Part shown: piece by piece, positions 7,125-13,623 of the stretch
Position numbering within the stretch: the first letter of the stretch is position 1
Layout of the letters: each line of letters opens with the position of its first letter
Assembly: GCA_007280315.1 (NCBI GenBank)
Contig: QYQC01000253.1
Span: 1 to 16,272, forward strand
Origin: Betaproteobacteria bacterium
Lineage (GTDB): Bacteria > Pseudomonadota > Gammaproteobacteria > Burkholderiales > SG8-39
Length of the DNA stretch: 16,272 nucleotides
Direction: 5' to 3'
Translations under genes and position numbers: made by a program
The notes under the pieces: model-generated
Told to the model about the DNA's origin: nothing
Database searches by the model: none
Seen by the model: only the letters and a program-made list of their open reading frames with translations

Positions 7125-7481
7125 CTAGACCGTCTTGCCGCGAAATACGACCATAGCCGCGCCCTGGGTCTGCTTGAGTTTATCGTAGCCGACCAGGCGC
7201 ACGTGGTTATTCGGATTGGCCTTGTGACAGGCCTCGGCTTCGGCGAGGACGCGGTCCACGTTAGTTTCGCCAAACAGCGGCAATTTCCACATGTACCAGT
7301 AATTGTCCATCAGGTGCGTAGGCTCGGTGTGCTCCAGTGCCGGCGTCCAGCCACGTGCGACGATGAATTCAACCTGTTTGCGGATGCGCTCCGGCGTCAT
7401 CGCCGGCAGGTAGGAAAAGGTGCCGAATTTGCGGCTCGCCGGATCCGACCGCCGCGATTTGTAGTCCCGCATTTCACTCAT
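7125..7481 (-). CDS. cbbS: RuBisCO small subunit, form IA, 118 aa
   Basis: The small subunit caps the L8 core of the L8S8 holoenzyme and is needed for full carboxylase activity. Recognisable segments are FGTFSYLPAMTPERI near the N-terminus, the NYWYMWKLPLFG signature in the middle (residues ~59-70) and VRLVGYD near the C-terminus. It lacks the long C-terminal hairpin extension of red-type (form IC/ID) small subunits, which agrees with the form IA large subunit. The residues before FGTFSYLP (SRRSDPASRK) seem somewhat longer than in several form IA proteins I recall. The ATG at 7481 has GGGAG about 8 nt upstream, and the gene is 31 bp after cbbL. Confidence 0.97.
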   Translation of the reverse strand: MSEMRDYKSRRSDPASRKFGTFSYLPAMTPERIRKQVEFIVARGWTPALEHTEPTHLMDNYWYMWKLPLFGETNVDRVLAEAEACHKANPNNHVRLVGYDKLKQTQGAAMVVFRGKTV

Positions 7482-7512
7482 CTTCTTGCTCCCAGAGAAT
7501 TGCCGACGATGC

Positions 7513-8940
7513 TTAAGCGTCTACGGTGTCGAGCTTATCGACGGTGTCGAATTCAAACTTGATTTCCTTCCACGTCTCCATCGCCGCCTTCAGCTCCGGG
7601 CTGGTCCTGGCCGCTGCGACGAGGATCTCCCTGCCTTCCTTCTCCACCTGGCGACCCTGATTGCGCGCCTCGACACAGGCCTCCAGTGCCACGCGGTTGG
7701 CGCAGGCGCCGGCGGCGTTGCCCCAGGGGTGGCCGAGCGTGCCGCCGCCGAACTGCATCACCGAATCGTCGCCGAAGATGGCTACCAGCGCCGGAATATG
7801 CCAGACATGGATACCGCCTGAGGCCACCGGAAACAGACCCGGCATGAAGCCGAAATCCTGGTCGAAGAAGATACCGCGCGCACGATTCTCAGGAATGAAT
7901 TTTTCGCGCATCAGATCGATCCAGCCCAGGGTCGCCTCGCGGTCGCCCTCGAGCTTTCCCACAACGGTGCCCGAATGCAGGTGGTCGCCGCCCGAAAGCC
8001 GCAGGCATTTCGCCAGCACGCGGAAGTGGATGCCGTGATGGCGATCGCGGTCGAGTACCGCGTGCAGCGCGCGGTGCACGTGCAGCAGAATGCCGTTGTT
8101 GCGGCACCAGTTGGCGAGCCCGGTATGCGCGCAAAAACCGCCGGTGAGGAAGTCGTGCATGATGATCGGCATGTCGAGTGCCTTGGCGTGCTCCGCCCGC
8201 TTGTACATTTCTTCCGGGGTAGGCGCAGTGACATTCAGATAATGACCTTTGCGCTCGCCGGTCTCAGCCTCGGCTTTTTTCACTGCTTCGGCGACGAAGT
8301 CGAAGCGCTGGCGCCAGCGCATGAACGGCTGCGAATTGACGTTCTCGTCGTCCTTGGTGAAGTCCAGGCCGCCGCGCAGGCATTCGTACACCGCACGGCC
8401 GTAGTTCTTCGCCGACAAACCCAACTTCGGCTTGATGGTGCAGCCCAACAGCGGCCGGCCGTATTTGTTCATGATGTCGCGCTCGACCGCGATGCCGTGC
8501 GGCGGCCCGCCGCAGGTCATCACGTAGGCGAGCGGAAAACGCACGTCCTCCAGCCTGAGCGCGCGGATCGCCTTGAAGCCGAACACATTGCCGGCGAGCG
8601 AGGTAAGCACGTTGACCACCGAGCCTTCCTCGAACAGGTCGATGGGATAGGCGATGAACGCGTAAAAGCAGGATGGATCGCCCGGCACGTCTTCGATGCG
8701 ATAGGCGCGGCCCTTGTAATGATCGAGATCGGTCAGCAGATCCGTCCATACCGTGGTCCAGGTACCGGTGGAGGACTCGGCCGCCACTGCCGCCGCGGCC
8801 TCCTCGCGCGGAACGCCTTCCTGTGGCGTGATCTTGAAACAGGCCAGAAGGTCGGTGTCCTTGACCGGATAGTCGGGTTCCCAGTACGTCTGCCGGTAGT
8901 CCTTAACTCCGGCGCTGTAGCCGCTTCCCGCCTTGCCCAT
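7513..8940 (-). CDS. cbbL: RuBisCO large subunit, form IA, 475 aa
   Basis: This is the catalytic subunit that carboxylates ribulose 1,5-bisphosphate to two 3-phosphoglycerates. In the 475-residue numbering, active-site Lys170 and Lys172 are in CTIKPKLGLS, the carbamylated Lys196 with metal ligands Asp198 and Glu199 is in GLDFTKDDEN, His289 is in HVHR, and loop-6 Lys329 is in GTVVGKLEG. The sequence is of green-type form IA throughout (DLLACFKITPQ, SSTGTWTTVWTDLLTDLD, GGPPHGI, WKEIKFEFDTVDKLD). I start at the ATG at 8940, preceded by GGAGGAAAGC, an excellent ribosome site; this gives the usual length. A TTG 12 codons upstream lacks support. No cbbQ or cbbO follows cbbS, although form IA is often accompanied by them. 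Confidence 0.98.
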   Translation of the reverse strand: MGKAGSGYSAGVKDYRQTYWEPDYPVKDTDLLACFKITPQEGVPREEAAAAVAAESSTGTWTTVWTDLLTDLDHYKGRAYRIEDVPGDPSCFYAFIAYPIDLFEEGSVVNVLTSLAGNVFGFKAIRALRLEDVRFPLAYVMTCGGPPHGIAVERDIMNKYGRPLLGCTIKPKLGLSAKNYGRAVYECLRGGLDFTKDDENVNSQPFMRWRQRFDFVAEAVKKAEAETGERKGHYLNVTAPTPEEMYKRAEHAKALDMPIIMHDFLTGGFCAHTGLANWCRNNGILLHVHRALHAVLDRDRHHGIHFRVLAKCLRLSGGDHLHSGTVVGKLEGDREATLGWIDLMREKFIPENRARGIFFDQDFGFMPGLFPVASGGIHVWHIPALVAIFGDDSVMQFGGGTLGHPWGNAAGACANRVALEACVEARNQGRQVEKEGREILVAAARTSPELKAAMETWKEIKFEFDTVDKLDTVDA

Positions 8941-8970
8941 GCTTTCCTCCGCTGAATGTTCGTTGAATTG

Positions 8971-8991
8971 GGACAAAGATTAACCTTGTCC
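8971..8991. promoter_or_regulatory. Inverted repeat in the cbbL leader
   Basis: GGACAA (8971-8976) and TTGTCC (8986-8991) form a perfect 6-bp inverted repeat with a 9-bp spacer. In the minus-strand RNA one extra G-U pair makes a 7-bp stem with a 7-nt loop, GUUAAUC, ending about 30 nt before the cbbL start codon. It could be a 5'-UTR hairpin or a protein-binding operator. Confidence 0.45.
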
Positions 8992-9007
8992 ATGCATAAA
9001 TGATAAT
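8980..9007 (+). promoter_or_regulatory. Candidate cbbR promoter
   Basis: A -35-like TTAACC (8980-8985) and a -10-like GATAAT (9002-9007) are spaced by 16 bp and point toward cbbR. An alternative -10 is TATGAT at 9024-9029, which has no good -35. Both overlap the putative CbbR sites, as expected for an autoregulated LysR-type regulator. No clear sigma-70 promoter for cbbL could be picked out on the minus strand. Confidence 0.35.
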
Positions 9008-9019
9008 CACAGTTTCTTA
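8997..9019. promoter_or_regulatory. Putative CbbR binding sites, two overlapping TNA-N7-TNA motifs
   Basis: TAA (8997-8999), TCA (9007-9009) and TTA (9017-9019) are separated by exactly 7 bp each. This gives two overlapping copies of the TNA-N7-TNA (T-N11-A) pattern described for CbbR targets. Next to them, CTTAT (9016-9020) and ATAAG (9028-9032) form a 5-bp inverted repeat with a 7-bp spacer. The 7-mer ATGATAA occurs at 9000 and 9025, 25 bp apart. Position between divergent cbbL and cbbR supports the call. The motif is degenerate, so footprinting would be needed. Confidence 0.55.
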
Positions 9020-9064
9020 TTCATATGATAAGCTTTCCATGATGCGACCAATCGGCTTGAAACG

Positions 9065-9979
9065 ATGACCCTGCGGCACGCGACGCTGCGCCAGCTGCAG
9101 GTATTCGAGGCCGTCGCGCGCCAGCTTTCGTTCTCGCGCGCGGCAGCGGAACTGCATTTGACCCAGCCCGCGGTGTCGATGCAGGTGAAACTGATGGAAC
9201 GGCATGCGGGGCTGCCCCTGTTCGAGCGCATCGGCAAGAAAATATTTCTGACAGGCGCCGGGACCGAGCTGCATCAGCACAGCCGCGTCATCGCGCAGCA
9301 GCTGCGCGATGCAGACGACGCGCTCGCCGCGCAAAAGGGTCTGTCGCAGGGCCGGCTGGTGATCACCATGGTGAGTACTGCGAAATACCTGGTGCCGCCG
9401 CTGCTGGCGCGTTTCCTCAAACAACACCCCGGCGTTACGGTAAAGCTGTCCGCGAACAACCGCGAAATCGTGCTGAAGCAACTCGCCGAGAACGATGTGG
9501 ACCTCGCCATCATGGGACGCACGCCGCAGGGCATGGAGGCCGTGGCCGAGCCGTTCGCGCGCCACCCGCACGTAGTCATTGCCGCGCCGGACCATGCGCT
9601 CGCCGGCAAGCGGCGCATTGCGCTCGCGCGTCTGGCGAAGGAAACCTTCCTCATCCGCGAACCGGGCTCGGGCACGCGCGGGCTGCTGGAGCGCCTGTTC
9701 GCCGAGAACAAGTTGCCGCTCAACGTAAGCATGGAGATGGCGAGCAATGAGACGATCAAGCAGGCGGTGCAGGCGGGCATGGGCATCAGCCTCCTGTCCC
9801 TGCACACCATCGAACTGGAGCTGACGATGCGGCGCCTCGTCGTTCTCGACGTCCGCGGTCTGCCGATCGTGCGCGACTGGCACGTGGTGCACCTGGCGGC
9901 CAAGCGTCTGTCGCCGGTGGCGCAGGCATTCAGAACATTCCTGCTGTCTGCCGCCGGAAAACTGGTTCCGAAAAAGTGA
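9065..9979 (+). CDS. cbbR: LysR-type transcriptional regulator CbbR, 304 aa
   Basis: CbbR activates CBB operons in response to metabolites such as RuBP or NADPH, depending on species. The N-terminal winged helix-turn-helix starts LRHATLRQLQVFEAVARQ and continues through AAAELHLTQPAVSMQVK (about residues 25-41). A LysR substrate-binding domain fills the rest, including the ALVGRTP-like segment AIMGRTPQG and the REPGSGTR ligand-site motif. The length is normal for the family. It is divergent from cbbL with a 124-bp shared regulatory region. The ATG at 9065 is the only conserved start; its ribosome site (GAAACG) is weak. Effector specificity cannot be read from the sequence. Confidence 0.95.
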   Translation: MTLRHATLRQLQVFEAVARQLSFSRAAAELHLTQPAVSMQVKLMERHAGLPLFERIGKKIFLTGAGTELHQHSRVIAQQLRDADDALAAQKGLSQGRLVITMVSTAKYLVPPLLARFLKQHPGVTVKLSANNREIVLKQLAENDVDLAIMGRTPQGMEAVAEPFARHPHVVIAAPDHALAGKRRIALARLAKETFLIREPGSGTRGLLERLFAENKLPLNVSMEMASNETIKQAVQAGMGISLLSLHTIELELTMRRLVVLDVRGLPIVRDWHVVHLAAKRLSPVAQAFRTFLLSAAGKLVPKK

Positions 9980-9991
9980 TCGGTCCGGCGC

Positions 9992-10008
9992 GAGCACTTA
10001 TAATGCTC
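9992..10008 (+). promoter_or_regulatory. Candidate -10 element with overlapping inverted repeat upstream of the dehydrogenase gene
   Basis: A perfect TATAAT at 9999-10004 lies between cbbR and the next gene, 34 bp before its ATG. It is embedded in GAGCA-N7-TGCTC (9992-10008), a short inverted repeat that could be an operator. No convincing -35 lies 16-18 bp upstream, so the downstream gene may have its own, possibly activator-dependent, promoter rather than relying on cbbR readthrough. Confidence 0.45.
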
Positions 10009-10037
10009 AACTGAACTGAAACTACGGGAGAAACGCA

Positions 10038-10907
10038 ATGGCAAAAGTCGCATTCCTCGGCCTCGGCGTGATGGGCTTTCCGATGGCCGGCTACCTCGCC
10101 AAGAACGGACATGAAGTCACGGTCTACAACCGCACCCGCGCCAAGGCCGACGCCTGGGTGGCCAAGCACGGCGGCAAGGCCGCCGACACGCCCAAAGCCG
10201 CCGCGCAGGGAGCGACAATCGTTTTTTCCTGCGTCGGCGACGACCCCGACCTGCGCGCCGTGACCGTGGGCGCGAACGGTGCATTCGAAGGCATGGCCGC
10301 CGGCAGCATTTACGTCGACCACACCACCGCCTCGGCCAATGTCGCGCGCGAACTATTCGCCGCGGCGGCGAAGAGGAGCATCCATTTCATCGATGCGCCG
10401 GTATCCGGCGGCCAGGCGGGCGCCGAGAACGGCACGCTAACCGTCATGTGCGGCGGTGACGCGGCGCCGTTCGAAACGGCGAAACCGGTGATCGCCCATT
10501 TCGCCAAGGCGGTGACCCTGCTCGGGCCGTCGGGCGCGGGGCAACTCACAAAAATGGTCAACCAGATCTGCATCGCCGGCCTGGTCCAGGGCCTGTCCGA
10601 AGGCATCAACTTCGGACTCAAAGCCGGGCTGGACATGAAACAGGTGCTGGAGGTAATCGGCAAAGGCGCAGCCCAGTCCTGGCAGATGGACAATCGCGGC
10701 AAAACCATGATCGACGACAAGTTCGATTTCGGATTTGCCGTGGACTGGATGCGCAAGGACCTGCGCATCGCGCTGGAGGAAGCAAAGAAGAACGGCGCCG
10801 CGGTTCCGGTCACCGAAATCGTCAACGGCTTCTACGGCGAGATCCAGAAAATGGGCGGCGCGCGGTGGGATACTTCCAGCCTGATCCGGCGCCTTAGGAA
10901 AGTTTAA
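10038..10907 (+). CDS. Beta-hydroxyacid dehydrogenase (tartronate semialdehyde reductase / 3-hydroxyisobutyrate dehydrogenase family), 289 aa
   Basis: Members of this family reduce short-chain semialdehydes or oxidise beta-hydroxy acids with NAD(P). The N-terminal Rossmann motif is GLGVMGFPM (residues 8-16). YNRT at 30-33 replaces the acidic residue typical of strict NAD enzymes and suggests NADP(H). The substrate-binding DAPVSGGQAGAENGTL (119-134) and the catalytic Lys172 in GAGQLTKMVNQ are present. The ATG at 10038 has GGGAG 7-8 nt upstream. Next to cbbR and a RuBisCO operon, a role as tartronate semialdehyde reductase (GlxR/GarR) in glycolate salvage is attractive, but no gcl or hyi is visible here. 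Succinic-semialdehyde/glyoxylate reductase or 3-hydroxyisobutyrate dehydrogenase activity is equally possible. Confidence 0.88.
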   Translation: MAKVAFLGLGVMGFPMAGYLAKNGHEVTVYNRTRAKADAWVAKHGGKAADTPKAAAQGATIVFSCVGDDPDLRAVTVGANGAFEGMAAGSIYVDHTTASANVARELFAAAAKRSIHFIDAPVSGGQAGAENGTLTVMCGGDAAPFETAKPVIAHFAKAVTLLGPSGAGQLTKMVNQICIAGLVQGLSEGINFGLKAGLDMKQVLEVIGKGAAQSWQMDNRGKTMIDDKFDFGFAVDWMRKDLRIALEEAKKNGAAVPVTEIVNGFYGEIQKMGGARWDTSSLIRRLRKV

Positions 10908-10940
10908 GGCAGTGCCGAAAACGTGCCGGAGCACGCCGGC

Positions 10941-11783
10941 ATGATGCCCTTCAATGCGCCTGAGGATTTCGTCGGCGGCGCGCTCGATACGGGCGAGCCC
11001 GACAGCGCGAGCCTGTGCTTCGTGTTCCAGCAAACCCTGCTGCTCGTGGGCGGCGCCACGCCTGGCGCACAACTACCCGGGCACGAGCACATTGCCGGCA
11101 TCGGAGTCGCGCCGCTGCGCCGCCTGTATCTGGGCACCCTGGGCGGGCGTGCCTGCTACGCCTTCGAATACGACGCCGATACGCCCGCGACGCAGGGTAT
11201 GCAGTGGCAGGGATTGCGAACGCTCTATAACCGGTTGGACGACAGCCTGTTTGCGCTCGCCGGCCGCGCGCTGCAGTACATCGACTGGGACCGCACGCAC
11301 CAGTACTGCGGCCGCTGCGGAACACCCACGCAGCATCGAAGCGGCGAACGCGCGCGTGAATGCGCCACCTGCGCGCTGATCGTCTATCCGCGCATTGCGC
11401 CGGCGGTCATGTGTCTGATCCGGCGCGGGCGCAAGATCCTGCTCGCGCGCTCGCAGCGCTTTCCGCCGGGCATGTACAGCGCGCTTGCCGGCTTCGTCGA
11501 ACCGGGCGAGTCGCTGGAGCAGTGCCTGGCGCGTGAAGTGCTGGAGGAAACCGGGGTGCGCATCGTCAACACGCGCTATTTCGCCAGCCAGCCCTGGCCG
11601 TTTCCGCACTCGCTCATGATTGCCTTCGTCGCCGATTACGCCGGTGGCGAGATCACGCCGGCGCCGGACGAAATCGAGGACGCGCAGTGGTTCGATATCG
11701 ACGCGCTGCCGAAATTGCCCAACAGGATTTCGATCGCGCGGCGCTTGATCGACGGCGTAGTGGCCGAAATGCGCGCATCCTGA
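10941..11783 (+). CDS. nudC: NADH pyrophosphatase NudC (Nudix hydrolase), 280 aa
   Basis: NudC hydrolyses NAD(H) to NMN(H) and AMP and removes NAD caps from RNA 5' ends. An N-terminal NUDIX-like region is followed by a four-cysteine zinc ribbon (CGRC and CATC; Cys129, 132, 147 and 150 counting from the GTG at 10923). The Nudix box then runs from GFVEPGE to REVLEETG (about 190-211). The NudC-specific SQPWPFPHS motif follows at about 222-230. I prefer the ATG at 10941, which has GGAG 9 nt upstream; the in-frame GTG at 10923 has only a distant AAGG. It follows the dehydrogenase by 33 bp on the same strand and is probably co-transcribed. Confidence 0.94.
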   Translation: MMPFNAPEDFVGGALDTGEPDSASLCFVFQQTLLLVGGATPGAQLPGHEHIAGIGVAPLRRLYLGTLGGRACYAFEYDADTPATQGMQWQGLRTLYNRLDDSLFALAGRALQYIDWDRTHQYCGRCGTPTQHRSGERARECATCALIVYPRIAPAVMCLIRRGRKILLARSQRFPPGMYSALAGFVEPGESLEQCLAREVLEETGVRIVNTRYFASQPWPFPHSLMIAFVADYAGGEITPAPDEIEDAQWFDIDALPKLPNRISIARRLIDGVVAEMRAS

Positions 11784-11853
11784 GTATTGCCGGTCGACTT
11801 CTACAGGGCGCGGAAGAAATCTGCCCGTTCGATAGCCCGCTTCGGCACCTCGT

Positions 11854-12405
11854 TCATTGTTCGTGGTCCAAGCCGGGCAGGCCATCGATGCTGCGTACAT
11901 TGTTTTGGCTTCGATAGAGCGGCAAGCCTTCAACGCCCTTGGTGTCTGCCCATCGTTCCAGCGTATCGCGTTCTTCGACGTACTCAAACTTCGGTACTCC
12001 GTAGCCACAGGAGTCACTGATGCGCGCGATGTCGGCTTGAATAATGGTCCTGGCGCCCGGGTACCCCGGGAACATGGCCCGAAGCTCCGGCCACGCGGGT
12101 GAAGCCGGGGTGATGACCTCCCCTTTTCCATGAAATCGTACGATCTTTGGCAGACCGGCGAGCGCGCAGAACATGAACACGATGCGTCCGTTCTCGCGTA
12201 AGTGGGCGATGGTTTCAGCCCCGCTTCCCGTAAGGTCGAGGTAGGCGACGCGACGCGGGCCGAAAATTCGCAGGGTATCGAGGCCCTTGGGGGAACAGTT
12301 TACGTGTCCATCGCCTGCCAGCGGCGCGCTGGCGACGAAGAACAGGTGTTGCTGCCCGATCCATTTGACGAGTTCGGGCGTGATTTCTGCGTAGAGCTTT
12401 CCCAT
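11854..12405 (-). CDS. Pyridoxamine 5'-phosphate oxidase-fold (FMN-binding split barrel) protein, 183 aa
   Basis: The protein belongs to the large PNPOx-like flavin/split-barrel family. The segments FFVASAPLAGDGHVNCSPKG (residues 21-40) and VAYLDLTGSGAETIAHLREN (53-72) form the barrel strands and likely cofactor site. The C-terminal YGVPKFEYVEERDTLERWAD is typical of a subgroup of uncharacterised members. It lacks the C-terminal motifs expected of a true PdxH, so a vitamin B6 role should not be assumed. The ATG at 12405 is chosen because AAAGGAACC precedes it; a TTG four codons earlier has no ribosome site. It is convergent with nudC, and no clear terminator is visible between them. Confidence 0.85.
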   Translation of the reverse strand: MGKLYAEITPELVKWIGQQHLFFVASAPLAGDGHVNCSPKGLDTLRIFGPRRVAYLDLTGSGAETIAHLRENGRIVFMFCALAGLPKIVRFHGKGEVITPASPAWPELRAMFPGYPGARTIIQADIARISDSCGYGVPKFEYVEERDTLERWADTKGVEGLPLYRSQNNVRSIDGLPGLDHEQ

Positions 12406-12512
12406 GGTTCCTTTCAAATGCCTGACGTTTCAATTCGCCGGCGGCGAAAGGCATTCCGGTCGCCTCGGAGACGGGTCATGCCGGAGCGTTCTCTACCTCG
12501 CCAGGTCCCGAT

Positions 12513-12899
12513 TCACTGGCCTTCGGGCGGTTCCCAGAGTTCGACCTTGTTGCCCTCCGGATCCATGACCCAGCCGAACTTGCCGAATTCAGATTCCTCG
12601 ATTTTGTCGAGCACGTTGCAGCCCTCCGCGCGTAACTCGCGAATGAGGGCGTTGAGGTCAGCCACCCGATAATTCACCATGAATGAAGACGTGCTCGGGG
12701 CGAAGTAGTCGCCATCGGTCCCGGAGACATTCCAGATCGTTGTGCCCATCATTGGATTGCCTTCCGCATCGCCCCAGCGAAACGCAGCGCCACCCCAATC
12801 CATAACCTCAATGCCGAGATGTCTTTTATACCAGGTTCGAAGTGCTACAGCATCTCTGGCCTTGAAGAAAACCCCCCCGATACCCGTGACGCGTTTCAT
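12513..12899 (-). CDS. VOC-superfamily (glyoxalase/bleomycin resistance/dioxygenase fold) protein, 128 aa
   Basis: A single vicinal-oxygen-chelate domain pair is seen: GIGGVFFKARDAVALRTWY at the N-terminus (about residues 6-24) with the KRHLGIEV helix-strand, and a second half ending GWVMDPEGNKVELWEP, whose final Glu is the usual metal ligand position. Substrate is unknown; VOC proteins include lactoylglutathione lyases, epimerases, dioxygenases and antibiotic-binding proteins. The ATG at 12899 has a perfect GGAGGT just upstream; upstream in-frame codons to 13043 lack such support and do not look like coding sequence. It is divergent from the YCII gene at 13068. Confidence 0.88.
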   Translation of the reverse strand: MKRVTGIGGVFFKARDAVALRTWYKRHLGIEVMDWGGAAFRWGDAEGNPMMGTTIWNVSGTDGDYFAPSTSSFMVNYRVADLNALIRELRAEGCNVLDKIEESEFGKFGWVMDPEGNKVELWEPPEGQ

Positions 12900-12938
12900 C
12901 TTTACCTCCGCAGCGGTAGCCATAGTCGAATCGTAGCA

Positions 12939-12956
12939 TGTTGCGGCCCGGCAACA
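12939..12956. promoter_or_regulatory. Short inverted repeat between divergent VOC and YCII genes
   Basis: TGTTGC (12939-12944) and GCAACA (12951-12956) flank 6 bp inside the 168-bp divergent intergenic region. A second pair, GGGAGGGC (12957-12964) and GCCCTCCC (13012-13019), lies further on. Either could be an operator for a shared regulator. In GC-rich DNA chance pairing is a real alternative. Confidence 0.25.
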
Positions 12957-13067
12957 GGGAGGGCGGCCGGGCACAATCGGCTTGCCGGATTGCGGTCTTC
13001 GCGACGTGGCGGCCCTCCCCAATCCCGTGTTAAGGTCCTGCATCTTTTTCGGTCATCGGGGGGGCTT

Positions 13068-13547
13068 ATGAGAAAAACATTTGCAGTACTCGCTGCAGCC
13101 GTCGTTTCCATTTTATTGCTCGACGCCTCTCACGCGCAGACTTCGGCGGAAACGGCAAAGCCGAAGTTCGACCCTGAACTTGCAAGAACAGTCGGCGCAG
13201 ATGACTACGGAATGCGCAAATATGTCCTGGTCATTCTAAAGACCGGACCAAACAAACTTCCGGCGGGACCGGAGCGCGACGATATGTTCAAGGGTCACTT
13301 CGCCAATATCAATCGGCTGGCAAAAGAAGGGAAACTCGCGCTGGCCGGGCCATTCGATGGCGCGGACGGATGGCGCGGTCTGTTTGTATTGGCCGTCGCA
13401 GATATTGAAGAAGCCAGGAAACTTGTGGCCACCGATCCGGTGATCATCAAAGGCGAGATGATCGCCGAATATCACAGGTATTACGGCTCGGCGGCCTTGA
13501 TGCTGGTTAATGACGCGCACGACAGGGTCGCGAAAAAGGGCTTCTAG
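13068..13547 (+). CDS. Secreted YCII-domain (YciI-like) protein, 159 aa
   Basis: The N-terminus (MRKTFAVLAAAVVSILLLDA) is a clear signal peptide, with probable cleavage after Ser-His-Ala23, so the mature protein should be periplasmic. The mature part contains a YCII-like ferredoxin-fold domain: KYVLVILKTGPNK (51-63), the conserved-His segment MFKGHFANINRLAKEGKLAL (73-92), AGPFDGADGWRGLFVL (93-108) and ATDPVIIKGEM (121-131). YCII domains are small dimeric proteins, mostly without a known reaction; the His/Asp pair has been proposed as catalytic. The ATG at 13068 follows a G-rich stretch (GGGGGG) 5 nt upstream. Export is less usual for this mainly cytoplasmic family. Confidence 0.85.
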   Translation: MRKTFAVLAAAVVSILLLDASHAQTSAETAKPKFDPELARTVGADDYGMRKYVLVILKTGPNKLPAGPERDDMFKGHFANINRLAKEGKLALAGPFDGADGWRGLFVLAVADIEEARKLVATDPVIIKGEMIAEYHRYYGSAALMLVNDAHDRVAKKGF

Positions 13548-13579
13548 GCTCTATCGACAGGCCGCGGCCAGTACAGCCC

Positions 13580-13602
13580 CTGCATGCGGAAATCGCGTGC
13601 AG
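13580..13602. terminator. Hairpin between convergent YCII and VOC genes
   Basis: CTGCATGCG (13580-13588) and CGCGTGCAG (13594-13602) pair over 9 positions with one mismatch (G-U wobble in one RNA sense) around GAAAT. It lies between the stops of two convergent genes, where a bidirectional terminator is expected. Neither side has a T-tract, so the call is weak. Confidence 0.35.
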
Positions 13603-13623
13603 AAGCATTCCAAAACAAACACC

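Noticed and set aside
7975..8955. A 326-codon plus-strand frame opposite cbbL
   Set aside because: It is antisense to the fully conserved RuBisCO large subunit and has no recognisable domain or ribosome site.
9017..9997. A 326-codon minus-strand frame opposite cbbR
   Set aside because: CbbR on the plus strand is unambiguous; the antisense translation is compositionally biased.
10923..10940. GTG at 10923 as the nudC start
   Set aside because: The ATG at 10941 has GGAG at good spacing; the GTG has only a distant purine patch. The GTG cannot be fully excluded.
12900..13043. N-terminal extension of the VOC protein to 13043
   Set aside because: The extension is Arg/Pro/Cys-rich and non-homologous in appearance, and the GGAGGT site points to the ATG at 12899.
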